A DNA stretch of 64,000 nt from RPQJ01 sp963748985 (GTDB lineage: Bacteria > Pseudomonadota > Gammaproteobacteria > Steroidobacterales > Steroidobacteraceae). The notes under the pieces were generated by a model that saw only the letters and a program-made list of their open reading frames with translations, ran no database searches and had not been told where the DNA came from. The stretch spans positions 13,437 through 77,436 of the forward strand of contig CAVVKQ010000025.1 in assembly GCA_963748985.1 (NCBI GenBank). Reading direction: 5' to 3'. This document shows positions 37,402 through 45,946 of this stretch, piece by piece. Each line of letters opens with the position of its first letter. The first letter of the stretch is position 1. A program made the translations under genes and the position numbers.

Positions 37402-39165
37402 GTGACTGGCATTCCCGGCGCGCAGCGCATGACCCCCTCGGAAGCTCTCGTCGAAACGCTCGCCGCCAACGGCGTCACCGACGTCTTCGGCATCGTCGGC
37501 TCGGCCTACATGGATGCCCTCGACATCTTCCCGGCCGCCGGCATCCGGTTCATTCCGGTGGCGCACGAGCAGGGCGCAGCGCACATGGCCGATGGCTATG
37601 CCCGCGCCTCAGGTCGCCACGGTGTGTGCATCGCCCAGAACGGTCCCGGCATCACCAATTTCGTCACTGCCATCGCGGCCGCGTACTGGGCTCACTCGCC
37701 CGTGGTGTTCATTACGCCGGAGACAGGCTCGATGACGCTGGGGCTCGGCGGTTTCCAGGAAACGGAACAGCTGCCGATCTTCTCGAAAATCACCAGGTTC
37801 CAGGGTCACGTCAACAATCCGCAGCGCATGGCCGAGATCGCGGCCCGCTGCTTCGACCGCGCCATGCTCGAGATGGGCCCGGCGCAGCTCAACATTCCGC
37901 GCGACTATTTCTACGGTGAGTGCAATGCGGTGATCGCGCCGCCGATGCGCATCGGTCGCGGGCCGGGCGATGCCAGGGCATTGGATGAAGCGGCCATGCT
38001 GCTCGCGGCGGCGAAGTTCCCCGTCATCCTGGCCGGCGGTGGCGTGATCCTCGCAGACGGCGCGCAGGAAGCCTTGCGGCTGGCCGAGATGCTGCATGCG
38101 CCGGTCTGCAACAGCTACCTGCACAATGATTCCTTCCCGGCCTCGCACCCGCTCTGGTGCGGCCCGCTCGGCTACCAGGGATCGAAGGCCGCGATGAAGC
38201 TGATTTCCCAGGCGGACGTCGTGCTCGCGCTCGGCACGCGGCTCGGCCCGTTCGGCACGCTGCCGCAGCACGGCCTCGACTACTGGCCGGCCAGCGCAAA
38301 GATCGTCCAGGTCGACGTCGACGCGAAAATGCTGGGTCTGGTCAAGCCGATCACGGTGGGCATCAATGGCGATGCGAAAGCCGCGGCGGCGGCGCTGGTC
38401 GAGCGTCTCGCCGGACGCGAGCTCGCGTGCAAAGCAAACAAGGCCGAGCGCTCGCAGCGCATCGCGGCCGAGAAGGCCGCGTGGGAGCAGGAACTCGGCG
38501 CATGGACGCACGAACGCGATCCGTTCTCGCTCGAAATCGCGAAGGATTCAAAGTTCATGCATCCCCGCCAGATGCTGCGCGAACTCGAGCGGGCGATGCC
38601 GCAAGACGCGATGGTCTCGACGGACATCGGCAACGTCTGCTCAGTCGCGAATTCCTACCTCCGTTTCGAGCAGCCGCGCTCGATGTTCGCAGCGATGAGC
38701 TTCGGCAACTGCGGCTATGCTTTTCCGGTGGCGTGCGGCGCAAGGATCGCGTCGCCCGATCGGCCGGCCATCGCGTACGTGGGCGATGGCGCGTGGGGCA
38801 TCAGCCTCAACGAGCTGCTCACGTGCGCCCGCGAGAAGATCGGCGTGACGGTGGTCGTCTTCAACAACGGCCAGTGGGGCGCCGAGAAAAAGAACCACGT
38901 CGATTTCTACTCGCGACGCTTCAATGCCGTCAATCTCGACAGCCCGAGCTGGGCGGCCGTGGCGAGGGCCTTCGGTTGCGAAGGCGTCACGGTCGACAGG
39001 TTGTCCGACGTCGGCCCTGCATTGCAGGCTTCGGTGCAGGCGCAGGCAGCGGGAAAATGCACGGTGATCGAGATGATGCTGACGCAGGAACTGGGCGATC
39101 CGTTCCGGCGTGATGCGCTGTCGAAGCCGGTGCGCCATCTCGAGAAGTACCAGGCGTACACCTGA
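37402..39165 (+). CDS. xsc: Sulfoacetaldehyde acetyltransferase
   Basis: 587-residue ThDP enzyme (EC 2.3.3.15) that converts sulfoacetaldehyde and phosphate to acetyl phosphate and sulfite, the key step of taurine and other C2-sulfonate breakdown. The match to known Xsc proteins is close throughout: MTPSEALVETLAANGVTDVF, GPGITNFVTAIAAAYWAHSP, CNSYLHNDSFPASHPLWCGP followed by LGYQGSKAAMKL, and the C-terminus LGDPFRRDALSKPVRHLEKY. The ThDP motif is GDGAWGISLNELLTCA with FNNGQWGAEKKN. GTG 37402 follows AAGGAGAAG. No taurine dehydrogenase, pta or sulfite exporter gene is adjacent. Confidence 0.92.
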   Translation: MTGIPGAQRMTPSEALVETLAANGVTDVFGIVGSAYMDALDIFPAAGIRFIPVAHEQGAAHMADGYARASGRHGVCIAQNGPGITNFVTAIAAAYWAHSPVVFITPETGSMTLGLGGFQETEQLPIFSKITRFQGHVNNPQRMAEIAARCFDRAMLEMGPAQLNIPRDYFYGECNAVIAPPMRIGRGPGDARALDEAAMLLAAAKFPVILAGGGVILADGAQEALRLAEMLHAPVCNSYLHNDSFPASHPLWCGPLGYQGSKAAMKLISQADVVLALGTRLGPFGTLPQHGLDYWPASAKIVQVDVDAKMLGLVKPITVGINGDAKAAAAALVERLAGRELACKANKAERSQRIAAEKAAWEQELGAWTHERDPFSLEIAKDSKFMHPRQMLRELERAMPQDAMVSTDIGNVCSVANSYLRFEQPRSMFAAMSFGNCGYAFPVACGARIASPDRPAIAYVGDGAWGISLNELLTCAREKIGVTVVVFNNGQWGAEKKNHVDFYSRRFNAVNLDSPSWAAVARAFGCEGVTVDRLSDVGPALQASVQAQAAGKCTVIEMMLTQELGDPFRRDALSKPVRHLEKYQAYT

Positions 39166-39243
39166 CGACGGACCCCGCCCTGCGGTGTGTCGGTCTACCA
39201 TGCCGGATACCACGGTCATCGCGCTCCAGGTCCCGCCATCTCC

Positions 39244-40566
39244 ATGCCTGTCGACCCCAACCGCAAGAGCGGCGCCGTCCCCACCTCCCGCCTGGGACGG
39301 GCATTGCGCTTCGGCATGCTGACCGGCGAGCTTGCACTGTCCGCAGCCGTGGGCACGGCGCGGCAGCTGTCGACCGGCAAGCCCGTCGACCTGGCAGCTT
39401 CGCTGCTCACCCCGGGCAATGCGGAAATGCTGGCGCGCAGGCTCGCGGTGCTGCGTGGACCCGCCATGAAACTCGGGCAGCTGATTTCGATGTCGGGCGA
39501 AGAACTCGTGCCCGAAGAGTTCCGCCGCGCACTCGACGTGCTGCGTTCACAAGGCTACTCGATGCCCGACAGCCAGCTGCGTCGCGTGCTGGGCCGCGAA
39601 TATGGCAAGGGCTGGCAGCAGCGGTTCGCGCACTTCGATTTCGATCCGGTCGCGGCGGCCTCCATTGGCCAGATCCATCGCGCGCGGAAACCCGGCGGCC
39701 GCGAACTCGCACTCAAGATCCAGTATCCCGGCGTGGCACGCAGCGTGGACAGCGACGTCGACAACCTCGCGACGTTGCTGCGACGCCTTGGCTTCCTGCC
39801 ACTGCAGCTCGACGTACCCGCGCTCGCGCGCGAGGCCAAGCGCCAGCTCAAGCTCGAGACGGATTACGAGAGCGAGGCCCGCAACCTCGAACGTTACCGC
39901 AAGCTGGTCGCTGTCATGCCCGAGGTCGTCGTGCCGCGCGTCGATCGCACGCTCACGACGCGGCACGTGCTGGCGATGGACTGGATCGAGGGTGAACCGC
40001 TGGAAGCACTGGCGAGCGAGGCCGTGCCGCAGGCGCGGCGCAACGCCGCCGCACGCACGCTGTACGAGCTGATGTTCCGCGAACTGTTCGAGTTCCGCTT
40101 CGTGCAGACCGACCCCAACTTCGCGAACTACCTCTACCTGCCGGCGACGCAGCAGGTGGCGTTGCTCGACCTGGGCTCCGCCGGCGAGTTTCCGGCCACG
40201 CTGGTTGCCAGCTACCGCGACGCGTGCCGCGCCATGCTCGCCGGCAACGACGTTGCCCTGCGCGAGGCCATGTTCGCGATCGGCTACGCCCACCCGGACG
40301 ATCCCGAAGCCATGATCCGCAATGCTGCGGACATCATCCGGCTCGCCTGCGAGCCGCTCGTGCACCACGGGCCTTACGATTTTGCCGCGTCGGGCCTCGC
40401 GGTTCGCGCGCGCGACCTCGGCCTCGCCGTCGCATTCGGCAAGGGTTTGCGCTCACCGCCACCCGCAACGATGTTCCTGCACCGCAAGCTGATCGGCACG
40501 TTCCTGATCTGCGCGAAATTGCGGGCGCGCGTGAACGTGCACGCCATCATCGAAAGATTCATCTGA
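39244..40566 (+). CDS. AarF/UbiB/ABC1 family atypical kinase
   Basis: 440-residue protein of the ABC1/ADCK/UbiB family. The KxGQ motif is in PAMKLGQLISMSGEELVPEE, the A-rich loop in AAASIGQIHRA, ALKIQYPGVARS holds the Lys, and the catalytic loop reads RFVQTDPNFANYL; the metal motif is DLGSAGEF. Members support ubiquinone synthesis or lipid homeostasis through ATPase activity. No ubiquinone gene is nearby, so the role here is open. ATG 39244 was chosen; the frame is open to 39187. It converges on the EcsC gene with 6 bp between. Confidence 0.9.
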   Translation: MPVDPNRKSGAVPTSRLGRALRFGMLTGELALSAAVGTARQLSTGKPVDLAASLLTPGNAEMLARRLAVLRGPAMKLGQLISMSGEELVPEEFRRALDVLRSQGYSMPDSQLRRVLGREYGKGWQQRFAHFDFDPVAAASIGQIHRARKPGGRELALKIQYPGVARSVDSDVDNLATLLRRLGFLPLQLDVPALAREAKRQLKLETDYESEARNLERYRKLVAVMPEVVVPRVDRTLTTRHVLAMDWIEGEPLEALASEAVPQARRNAAARTLYELMFRELFEFRFVQTDPNFANYLYLPATQQVALLDLGSAGEFPATLVASYRDACRAMLAGNDVALREAMFAIGYAHPDDPEAMIRNAADIIRLACEPLVHHGPYDFAASGLAVRARDLGLAVAFGKGLRSPPPATMFLHRKLIGTFLICAKLRARVNVHAIIERFI

Positions 40567-40572
40567 CCCCTG

Positions 40573-41217
40573 CTACTGGTCGGCGACCGGCCGGAACAGT
40601 TTTCTTGCGGTTCGTCCCACCATGCGGCACACCACGGCGTCGAACGCGCCGCCGACCACGCCGCCGACGACGGGAATCGCTTTCGGAAACTGCGCGAGGC
40701 CACGCTGACCGGCCTTGGTCAGCAACTGCAGGCCGATCCGCTTGTTGATCTCGACCAGGGCACGGCCGGGCACCTGCTTCATCGCCGACTGGGGCAGTTT
40801 CGAGCCCAGGTTGAGGCCAAGGTCCGACATGGCTTGCTTCGCAACGTCACCGGCAAGACTGAGCAGAATCAGTGTTCGAACACGCTCCTCGGCGAGGTCG
40901 TGCCCGTAGATCTTCGCGATCGCGCCGGCCATGCGCGCCTGGATGAGCCAGGACGCCCCGAGCGCCGACGGCACGCCAACCGGCAACGTGACGATGCCAC
41001 CGAGTCCGGTGATGAACCCGGTCGTGAAGTTCTTGGTCATCTCCCACTTGATCAGCGCAGCCACGCGCTCGTCGTTGCTGTCGAAGTCACGATCGATCAG
41101 GTACTCATCGGCCAGGTTCGTGGCGCTCGACAGCGGCGGGAACCCCCCCAGCCCCTTGTCCAGCAGGTAATTCACCAGCTTGCCGGCGGATTCGTCGTTC
41201 GGAATTTTTGCCGTCAT
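40573..41217 (-). CDS. EcsC family protein
   Basis: 214-residue protein matching the EcsC family. Its hydrophobic/glycine-rich segments are FTTGFITGLGGIVTLPVGVP and SALGASWLIQARMAGAIAKI. The C-terminal part VPGRALVEINKRIGLQLLTK and PVVGGVVGGAFDAVVCRMVG is typical. It is possibly membrane-associated. The family name comes from a Bacillus operon, but no molecular function is known. Confidence 0.85.
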   Translation of the reverse strand: MTAKIPNDESAGKLVNYLLDKGLGGFPPLSSATNLADEYLIDRDFDSNDERVAALIKWEMTKNFTTGFITGLGGIVTLPVGVPSALGASWLIQARMAGAIAKIYGHDLAEERVRTLILLSLAGDVAKQAMSDLGLNLGSKLPQSAMKQVPGRALVEINKRIGLQLLTKAGQRGLAQFPKAIPVVGGVVGGAFDAVVCRMVGRTARKLFRPVADQ

Positions 41218-41322
41218 CGGGTACGTCTCGTTGGGCTATCGACGCGCGTCTTCCGTAGCCGCATGCTAGAACGGAGCGGCCAGTGGTCCTCGCCATGATC
41301 GCAGGACTCGAGGGGAGGTTGC

Positions 41323-42159
41323 GTGCTGAAGTGGAAATTGATGGTCTCGACCCTGCCGGTGGTGTTGACCCTGCTCGGCCTGAAGCTGTTTCTCGAACGC
41401 GTGCTCGGTTTCGAGGGACTGATCGATTTCTCGGACGTCGGCATCATCCTGACCTCCGGCGTATTCCTGATCGGTTTCCTGCTGGCCGGCACCATGGCCG
41501 ACTACAAGGAAGCCGAGAAACTGCCGGCCGACGTGTCCTGCACCCTCGAGACCATCGAGGAGATCTTCGTGCTGGCGGCGACGGACCGACCGGCCCTCGA
41601 CCTGGCCGACCTGCGCCGTGAACTGCTCGTGCTGACCGACGCGATCCGGGACTGGTTGATGCGTCGCGTCACCACGCCGGAGGTCTACGCCGCCATGACC
41701 CGGCTGAGCGAAGTGCTGCGGCAACTCGAACGCGCCGGGGCCGGGCCGTATGCCTCGCGCGCCGTGCCACAGCTGCTGATGGTGCGGAAATGCGTCAGCC
41801 GCATCGATGTCATCGTGCGCACGGGCTTCCTGCCGCCCGCCTATGCCCTGCTCGAAGTGCTGATCGTGATGATCATCTCGCTGATGATGATCGCGCGTTT
41901 CAAGAGCGTGATTGCCGAGTCGCTGCTGGTGCCGTTCGTCGCACTGGTGAACATCTACATGCTGCGGCTCATCAAGGACGTCGACAACCCGTTCGACTTC
42001 AAGGAGGGCGCCCGGGACCAGAGCTCGGGCGAGGTCGCGCTGTTTCCGCTCGACGAGTACCGCGAGCGACTCGCAGCGCGCGTCGATCAAGCGCAGCGAT
42101 CCGATGCCCGGCCGGAGCTGATACCCGTGATTCACGCATCGCAGGAGAGACACGCATGA
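41323..42159 (+). CDS. Hypothetical membrane protein
   Basis: 278-residue protein that I do not recognise with confidence. Two N-terminal hydrophobic helices (LMVSTLPVVLTLLGLKLFLE; VGIILTSGVFLIGFLLAG) and a closely spaced pair later (AYALLEVLIVMIISLMMIAR; LLVPFVALVNIYMLRLI) surround a soluble middle part. The pattern recalls bestrophin-like channel proteins, but that is only a resemblance. GTG 41323 follows GGGGAGG. The stop overlaps the SDR start (ATGA), so the two are translationally coupled. Confidence 0.7.
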   Translation: MLKWKLMVSTLPVVLTLLGLKLFLERVLGFEGLIDFSDVGIILTSGVFLIGFLLAGTMADYKEAEKLPADVSCTLETIEEIFVLAATDRPALDLADLRRELLVLTDAIRDWLMRRVTTPEVYAAMTRLSEVLRQLERAGAGPYASRAVPQLLMVRKCVSRIDVIVRTGFLPPAYALLEVLIVMIISLMMIARFKSVIAESLLVPFVALVNIYMLRLIKDVDNPFDFKEGARDQSSGEVALFPLDEYRERLAARVDQAQRSDARPELIPVIHASQERHA

Positions 42160-42932
42160 CTGCACCCGCATCGTTCGATCTCGCTGGCCGGGTGGCCCTG
42201 GTCACCGGCGGCAATGGCGGCATCGGCCGGGGCATCGCGCTGGGCTTTGCACAGGCCGGGGCGGCTGTCGCAGTCTTTGGCCGGAACACCGCAAAGAATG
42301 CCGAGGTGCTGGCCGCGCTGAAGGGTGCGGGTGCGCGCGCCATGGCACTCGCGGTAGACGTGACGGATCGCACGGCGCTCGAACCCGCATTCCGCCAGGT
42401 CGAGGCGGAACTGGGCCCGGTGGACATCCTGGTCAACAATGCCGGCATCGCCAACCTCAGCGGTGGCATCCTGCAGGAGACGGCGGAATCCTGGGACAAC
42501 GTCATCGAGACGCAACTGAACGCCGTGTTCCTGCTGTCGAAACTCGCGGCTGCGTCGATGGCCGGCCGCAAGCGCGGCAAGATCATCAACCTCGGCAGCA
42601 TGTACTCCTACTTCGGCGCTGGACCGATTCCCTCCTACAGCGCCGCGAAAGGCGCGATCGTGCAGCTCACGAAGTCGATGGCCATCGAACTCGCGCCGCA
42701 TGGCATCCAGGTCAACGCCATTGCTCCCGGCTGGATCGAGACGGACATGACTGCGGCGGTGAGGACCGAGGCACTCAAGGCCATGAACGACGAGATCCTG
42801 GCACGCACGCCCGCCGGCCGCTGGGGACAGCCCGAGGAGATGGCTGGTACGGCGATCTTCCTGGCCTCGAGCGCCTCAGACTTCGTCACTGGCGAAACGA
42901 TCCGGGTCGACGGCGGCTACGCCATCCGCTGA
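42156..42932 (+). CDS. SDR family oxidoreductase (gluconate/KDG dehydrogenase-like)
   Basis: 258-residue classical SDR. TGGNGGIGRGIALGF is the cofactor loop, DILVNNAGIANLSGG holds NNAG, and the catalytic Ser and Tyr-x3-Lys are in NLGSMYSYFG and SYSAAKGAIVQLTKS. NAIAPGWIETDM and GETIRVDGGYAIR close the fold. It resembles the gluconate 5-dehydrogenase/2-deoxy-D-gluconate dehydrogenase group, but the substrate is not proven. It is coupled to the membrane protein gene upstream; the SulP gene starts 25 bp after it. Confidence 0.9.
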   Translation: MTAPASFDLAGRVALVTGGNGGIGRGIALGFAQAGAAVAVFGRNTAKNAEVLAALKGAGARAMALAVDVTDRTALEPAFRQVEAELGPVDILVNNAGIANLSGGILQETAESWDNVIETQLNAVFLLSKLAAASMAGRKRGKIINLGSMYSYFGAGPIPSYSAAKGAIVQLTKSMAIELAPHGIQVNAIAPGWIETDMTAAVRTEALKAMNDEILARTPAGRWGQPEEMAGTAIFLASSASDFVTGETIRVDGGYAIR

Positions 42933-42957
42933 GGTTGCCGACCACCTGTACCTGGAC

Positions 42958-44676
42958 GTGCATAAGGGAAAGATCTTGAACCGGTGGACACGGTGGCTGC
43001 CTGGACTGCAGACCCTGGGCCACTACGAAGCAGCCTGGCTGCCACGCGACCTGATGGCCGGCCTCGTGCTGACGACGATGCTGGTGCCGGTCGGCATCGC
43101 CTATGCCGTGGCGTCCGGCGTCCCGGGAATCTACGGCCTGTATGCCACGATCGTCCCGCTGCTGGCCTACGCACTGTTCGGCCCCAGCCGGATCCTGGTG
43201 CTGGGGCCGGACTCCTCCCTCGCCGCGGTGATTCTCGCGGTCGTGTTGCCGCTCTCGGGCGGCGAGCCGATGCGAGCCGTGGCCCTGGCGAGCATGATGG
43301 CGGTGGTCTCCGGGCTGGTGTGCATCCTGATCGGCGTGCTGCGCCTGGGATTCGTCACCGAGCTGTTGTCCAAGCCGATCCGCTACGGCTACATGAACGG
43401 CATCGCGCTCACGGTGCTGATCAGCCAGTTGCCCAAGCTGTTCGGATTCTCGATCGACGGTGGCGGGCCGGTACGCGGCGTGACGCAGATCACCACGGCA
43501 GTGCTGGACGGCAAGGCCAACTGGGCTGCGTTCGCGGTGGGCGCCTCCACGCTGGCCGCGATCCTGCTGTTGAAACGATTCAAGCGAGTGCCTGGCCTCC
43601 TGCTTGCGGTCGTGGGTGCGACCGTCGCCGTCGGCGTGCTCGGTCTCGACCAGGACGCTGCGGTGAAGGTGCTCGGCCCACTGCCGCAAGGCCTGCCCTC
43701 GTTCACATTGCCATGGATCAGTCTCGCCGACCTCAGCCAGGTGGTGATAGGCGGCTGTGCCGTCGCCATGGTGGCATTCGCCGATACCAGCGTGCTGTCC
43801 CGCACCTACGCGGCCAGGACCCGCACCAAGGTCGATCCGAACCAGGAGATGATCGGGCTCGGTGTCGCCAACCTGGCCGGCGGGCTGTTCCAGGGGTTTC
43901 CGATCAGCAGCAGTTCCTCGCGTACCCCGGTCGCCGAGGCCGCGGGCGCGCAGACCCAGCTCACTGGAGTGGTCGGCGCCGTAGCCGTCGCGCTGCTGCT
44001 GGTGCTGGCACCCGACCTGCTGCAGCACCTGCCTAACAGCGCGCTGGCGGCGGTCGTGATCGCCTCGGCCTTCGGCCTGTTCGAATTCAACGACCTGCGC
44101 CGCATCTTTCGCATCCAGCGCTGGGAGTTCTGGCTGTCCGTCGCCTGCTTCGCCGGCGTCGCCTTGCTGGGCGTGATTCCCGGCATCGGCCTGGCAATCA
44201 TCATCGCGGTCATCGAATTCCTGTGGGACGGTTGGCGGCCCCACCATGCCGTGCTGGGCCGCGTCGACGGCATCCGCGGCTACCACGACATCAAGCGTTA
44301 CCCGGCGGCGCGGTTGATACCCGGCCTGGTGCTTTTCCGCTGGGATGCGCCACTGTTCTTCGCCAACGCCGAGCTGTTCCACGCGAGCGTGCTGGAGGCT
44401 GTCGCGCAGTCGCCCACGCCGGCGCGACGCATCGTCGTGTCCGCCGAGCCGGTCACCAGCATCGACGTGACGTCCGCGGACGTGCTGGCAGAACTGGCAC
44501 AGGCGCTGCGCGAAGCGGGCGTCGAACTGCGGTTCGCGGAAATGAAGGATCCGGTCAAGGACAAGCTGAAACGCTTTGAACTGCTCGAGCGCCTCGGCGC
44601 CGCAAACTTCTACCCCACCCTGGGGGCCGCCGTGGACGCGTATCTCGACGAGCACGCCGTGGACTGGAAACCCTGA
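42958..44676 (+). CDS. SulP family inorganic anion transporter with STAS domain
   Basis: 572-residue transporter. The membrane part (about 25-420) opens with the SulP signature LMAGLVLTTMLVPVGIAYAV then ASGVPGIYGLYATIVPLLAY, and includes GGLFQGFPISSSSSRTPVAE. A C-terminal STAS domain (about 440-560) has FRWDAPLFFANAELF and VVSAEPVTSIDVTSADVLAE. Substrates in the family are sulfate, bicarbonate or dicarboxylates; which one is not evident. The start appears to be GTG 42958. Confidence 0.9.
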   Translation: MHKGKILNRWTRWLPGLQTLGHYEAAWLPRDLMAGLVLTTMLVPVGIAYAVASGVPGIYGLYATIVPLLAYALFGPSRILVLGPDSSLAAVILAVVLPLSGGEPMRAVALASMMAVVSGLVCILIGVLRLGFVTELLSKPIRYGYMNGIALTVLISQLPKLFGFSIDGGGPVRGVTQITTAVLDGKANWAAFAVGASTLAAILLLKRFKRVPGLLLAVVGATVAVGVLGLDQDAAVKVLGPLPQGLPSFTLPWISLADLSQVVIGGCAVAMVAFADTSVLSRTYAARTRTKVDPNQEMIGLGVANLAGGLFQGFPISSSSSRTPVAEAAGAQTQLTGVVGAVAVALLLVLAPDLLQHLPNSALAAVVIASAFGLFEFNDLRRIFRIQRWEFWLSVACFAGVALLGVIPGIGLAIIIAVIEFLWDGWRPHHAVLGRVDGIRGYHDIKRYPAARLIPGLVLFRWDAPLFFANAELFHASVLEAVAQSPTPARRIVVSAEPVTSIDVTSADVLAELAQALREAGVELRFAEMKDPVKDKLKRFELLERLGAANFYPTLGAAVDAYLDEHAVDWKP

Positions 44677-44784
44677 AAGTGCGCCTCCGCAGCGAGCGAT
44701 CGATCATTGGAAATCGACATGCGGTTTATCGAGTCCGCCCGCTGGTCGAAGCAGCCGCAGGAGCCTGCCGGGGATGAGGTCTTA

Positions 44785-44870
44785 CTCAAGTTTATTAAGG
44801 TTTACTAAATAGATTACTTGAATATTTACGTCTTTGCTAGTTATATACAATTTATATTGATCCAAGTGGT
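44785..44870. other. AT-rich island upstream of glyQ
   Basis: Within very GC-rich DNA this stretch of about 85 bases is mostly A and T (for example TTTATTAAGGTTTACTAAAT). It contains an inverted repeat TCAAGT ... ACTTGA (36 bases end to end, beginning near 44787). It has no reading frame of interest. It lies just upstream of the glyQ promoter and may be an upstream activating, curved or protein-binding region. Confidence 0.6.
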
Positions 44871-44892
44871 GGGCCGACGGGCACCGCATCAT

Positions 44893-44901
44893 TGTTATAC
44901 T
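44893..44901 (+). promoter_or_regulatory. Extended -10 promoter candidate for glyQ-glyS
   Basis: TGTTATACT gives TGn plus TATACT, one mismatch from the -10 consensus, 35 bp before the glyQ ATG. No clear -35 is present. The AT-rich island directly upstream could act as an UP-like element. Confidence 0.5.
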
Positions 44902-44935
44902 GCCCGCTTTTGCGCGACCAGCGAGCCTCCTCCCC

Positions 44936-45946
44936 ATGCCCAAAGTGGCCCAGCCTCCCCGCACTTTCCAGGACCTCCTGCTCACGCTGCAACGCTATTG
45001 GGCCGAGCGGGGTTGCGTCATCCTGCAGCCCTACGACATGGAGGTCGGTGCGGGTACGTTCCACACCGCCACGTTCCTGCGAGCGGTCGGTCCCGAGCCC
45101 TGGAGTGCTGCGTACGTGCAGCCCTCGCGCCGGCCGACCGACGGCCGCTACGGCGACAACCCATTCCGCCTGCAGCATTACTACCAGTACCAGGTGGCGA
45201 TCAAACCTTCGCCGCCCGACATGATCGAGCTGTACCTCGGGTCGCTGCGCGCAGTCGGCATCGACCCGCTCGTGCACGACGTCCGGCTGGTCGAAGACAA
45301 CTGGGAGTCGCCGACACTTGGCGCCTGGGGCCTCGGCTGGGAGATCTGGCTGAATGGCATGGAAGTCACCCAGTTCACGTACTTCCAGCAGGTGGGCGGC
45401 CTCGACTGCCGGCCCGTGATGGGCGAGATCACCTACGGCCTCGAGCGGCTCGCGATGTACCTGCAGGGTGTCGAGAGCGTGTTCGACCTGGTCTGGACCG
45501 ACGGCCCGCTCGGCCGCGTCACGTACGGCGATGTCTACCACCAGAACGAGGTCGAGCAGTCGAAGTACAACTTCGAATACGCCGACGTCGACGAACTGTT
45601 CCGCCAGTTCGACGCCCATGAGAAAGAGTGCCTGCGGATGCTCGAGGTGAAGCTGGCGCTGCCGGCCTACGAGCGGATGCTCAAGACCTCGCACACTTTC
45701 AACCTGCTCGACGCGCGCAAGGCGATCTCGGTGACCGAGCGCCAGCGCTACATCCTGCGGGTGCGCACGCTGGCGCGCGGCGTGGCCGAGGCGTACTACG
45801 CCAGCCGCGAGACGCTAGGTTTCCCGATGCTGCAAAACAGGGGAGGCTCCCCTATTTCCGCTGGAAATAGGGGAGCCTCCCCTATTTTGCATGTCGATCC
45901 GCCGCTGCCGGAACGGGGAACCTCCCCGACGGGAGGCCTGGCATGA
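44936..45946 (+). CDS. glyQ: Glycyl-tRNA synthetase alpha subunit, with repeat-derived C-terminal tail
   Basis: Catalytic subunit of the alpha2-beta2 glycyl-tRNA synthetase. It has the class II core: TFQDLLLTLQRYWAERGCVI, QPYDMEVGAGTFHTATFLRA, QPSRRPTDGRYGDNPFRLQH and EVTQFTYFQQVGGLDCRPVM. The family normally ends soon after AEAYYASRETLGFPM. Here the frame runs on for about 36 residues encoded by a palindromic repeat (NRGGSPISAGNRGASPI ...) and overlaps the glyS start by 4 bp. Bases from 45365 on recur at 54675 in the duplicated unit, so this is the only complete glyQ in the window. Confidence 0.95.
   Translation: MPKVAQPPRTFQDLLLTLQRYWAERGCVILQPYDMEVGAGTFHTATFLRAVGPEPWSAAYVQPSRRPTDGRYGDNPFRLQHYYQYQVAIKPSPPDMIELYLGSLRAVGIDPLVHDVRLVEDNWESPTLGAWGLGWEIWLNGMEVTQFTYFQQVGGLDCRPVMGEITYGLERLAMYLQGVESVFDLVWTDGPLGRVTYGDVYHQNEVEQSKYNFEYADVDELFRQFDAHEKECLRMLEVKLALPAYERMLKTSHTFNLLDARKAISVTERQRYILRVRTLARGVAEAYYASRETLGFPMLQNRGGSPISAGNRGASPILHVDPPLPERGTSPTGGLA
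45832..45890. repeat. REP-like inverted repeat inside the 3' end of glyQ
   Basis: Arms 45832-45859 and 45863-45890 pair over 28 bases with one mismatch, around the loop GCT. The core differs from the other elements (GGGGAGGCTCCCC instead of GGGGACGCTCACC), yet pairing is kept. It replaces the normal end of the glyQ gene and is read as protein in the glyQ frame. A related GGGGAACCTCCCC stretch follows at about 45915. Confidence 0.9.

Noticed and set aside
44782..44985. Small reverse-strand reading frame across the glyQ promoter
   Set aside because: No ribosome-binding site or recognisable domain; it covers the promoter and the glyQ start and is best seen as chance.
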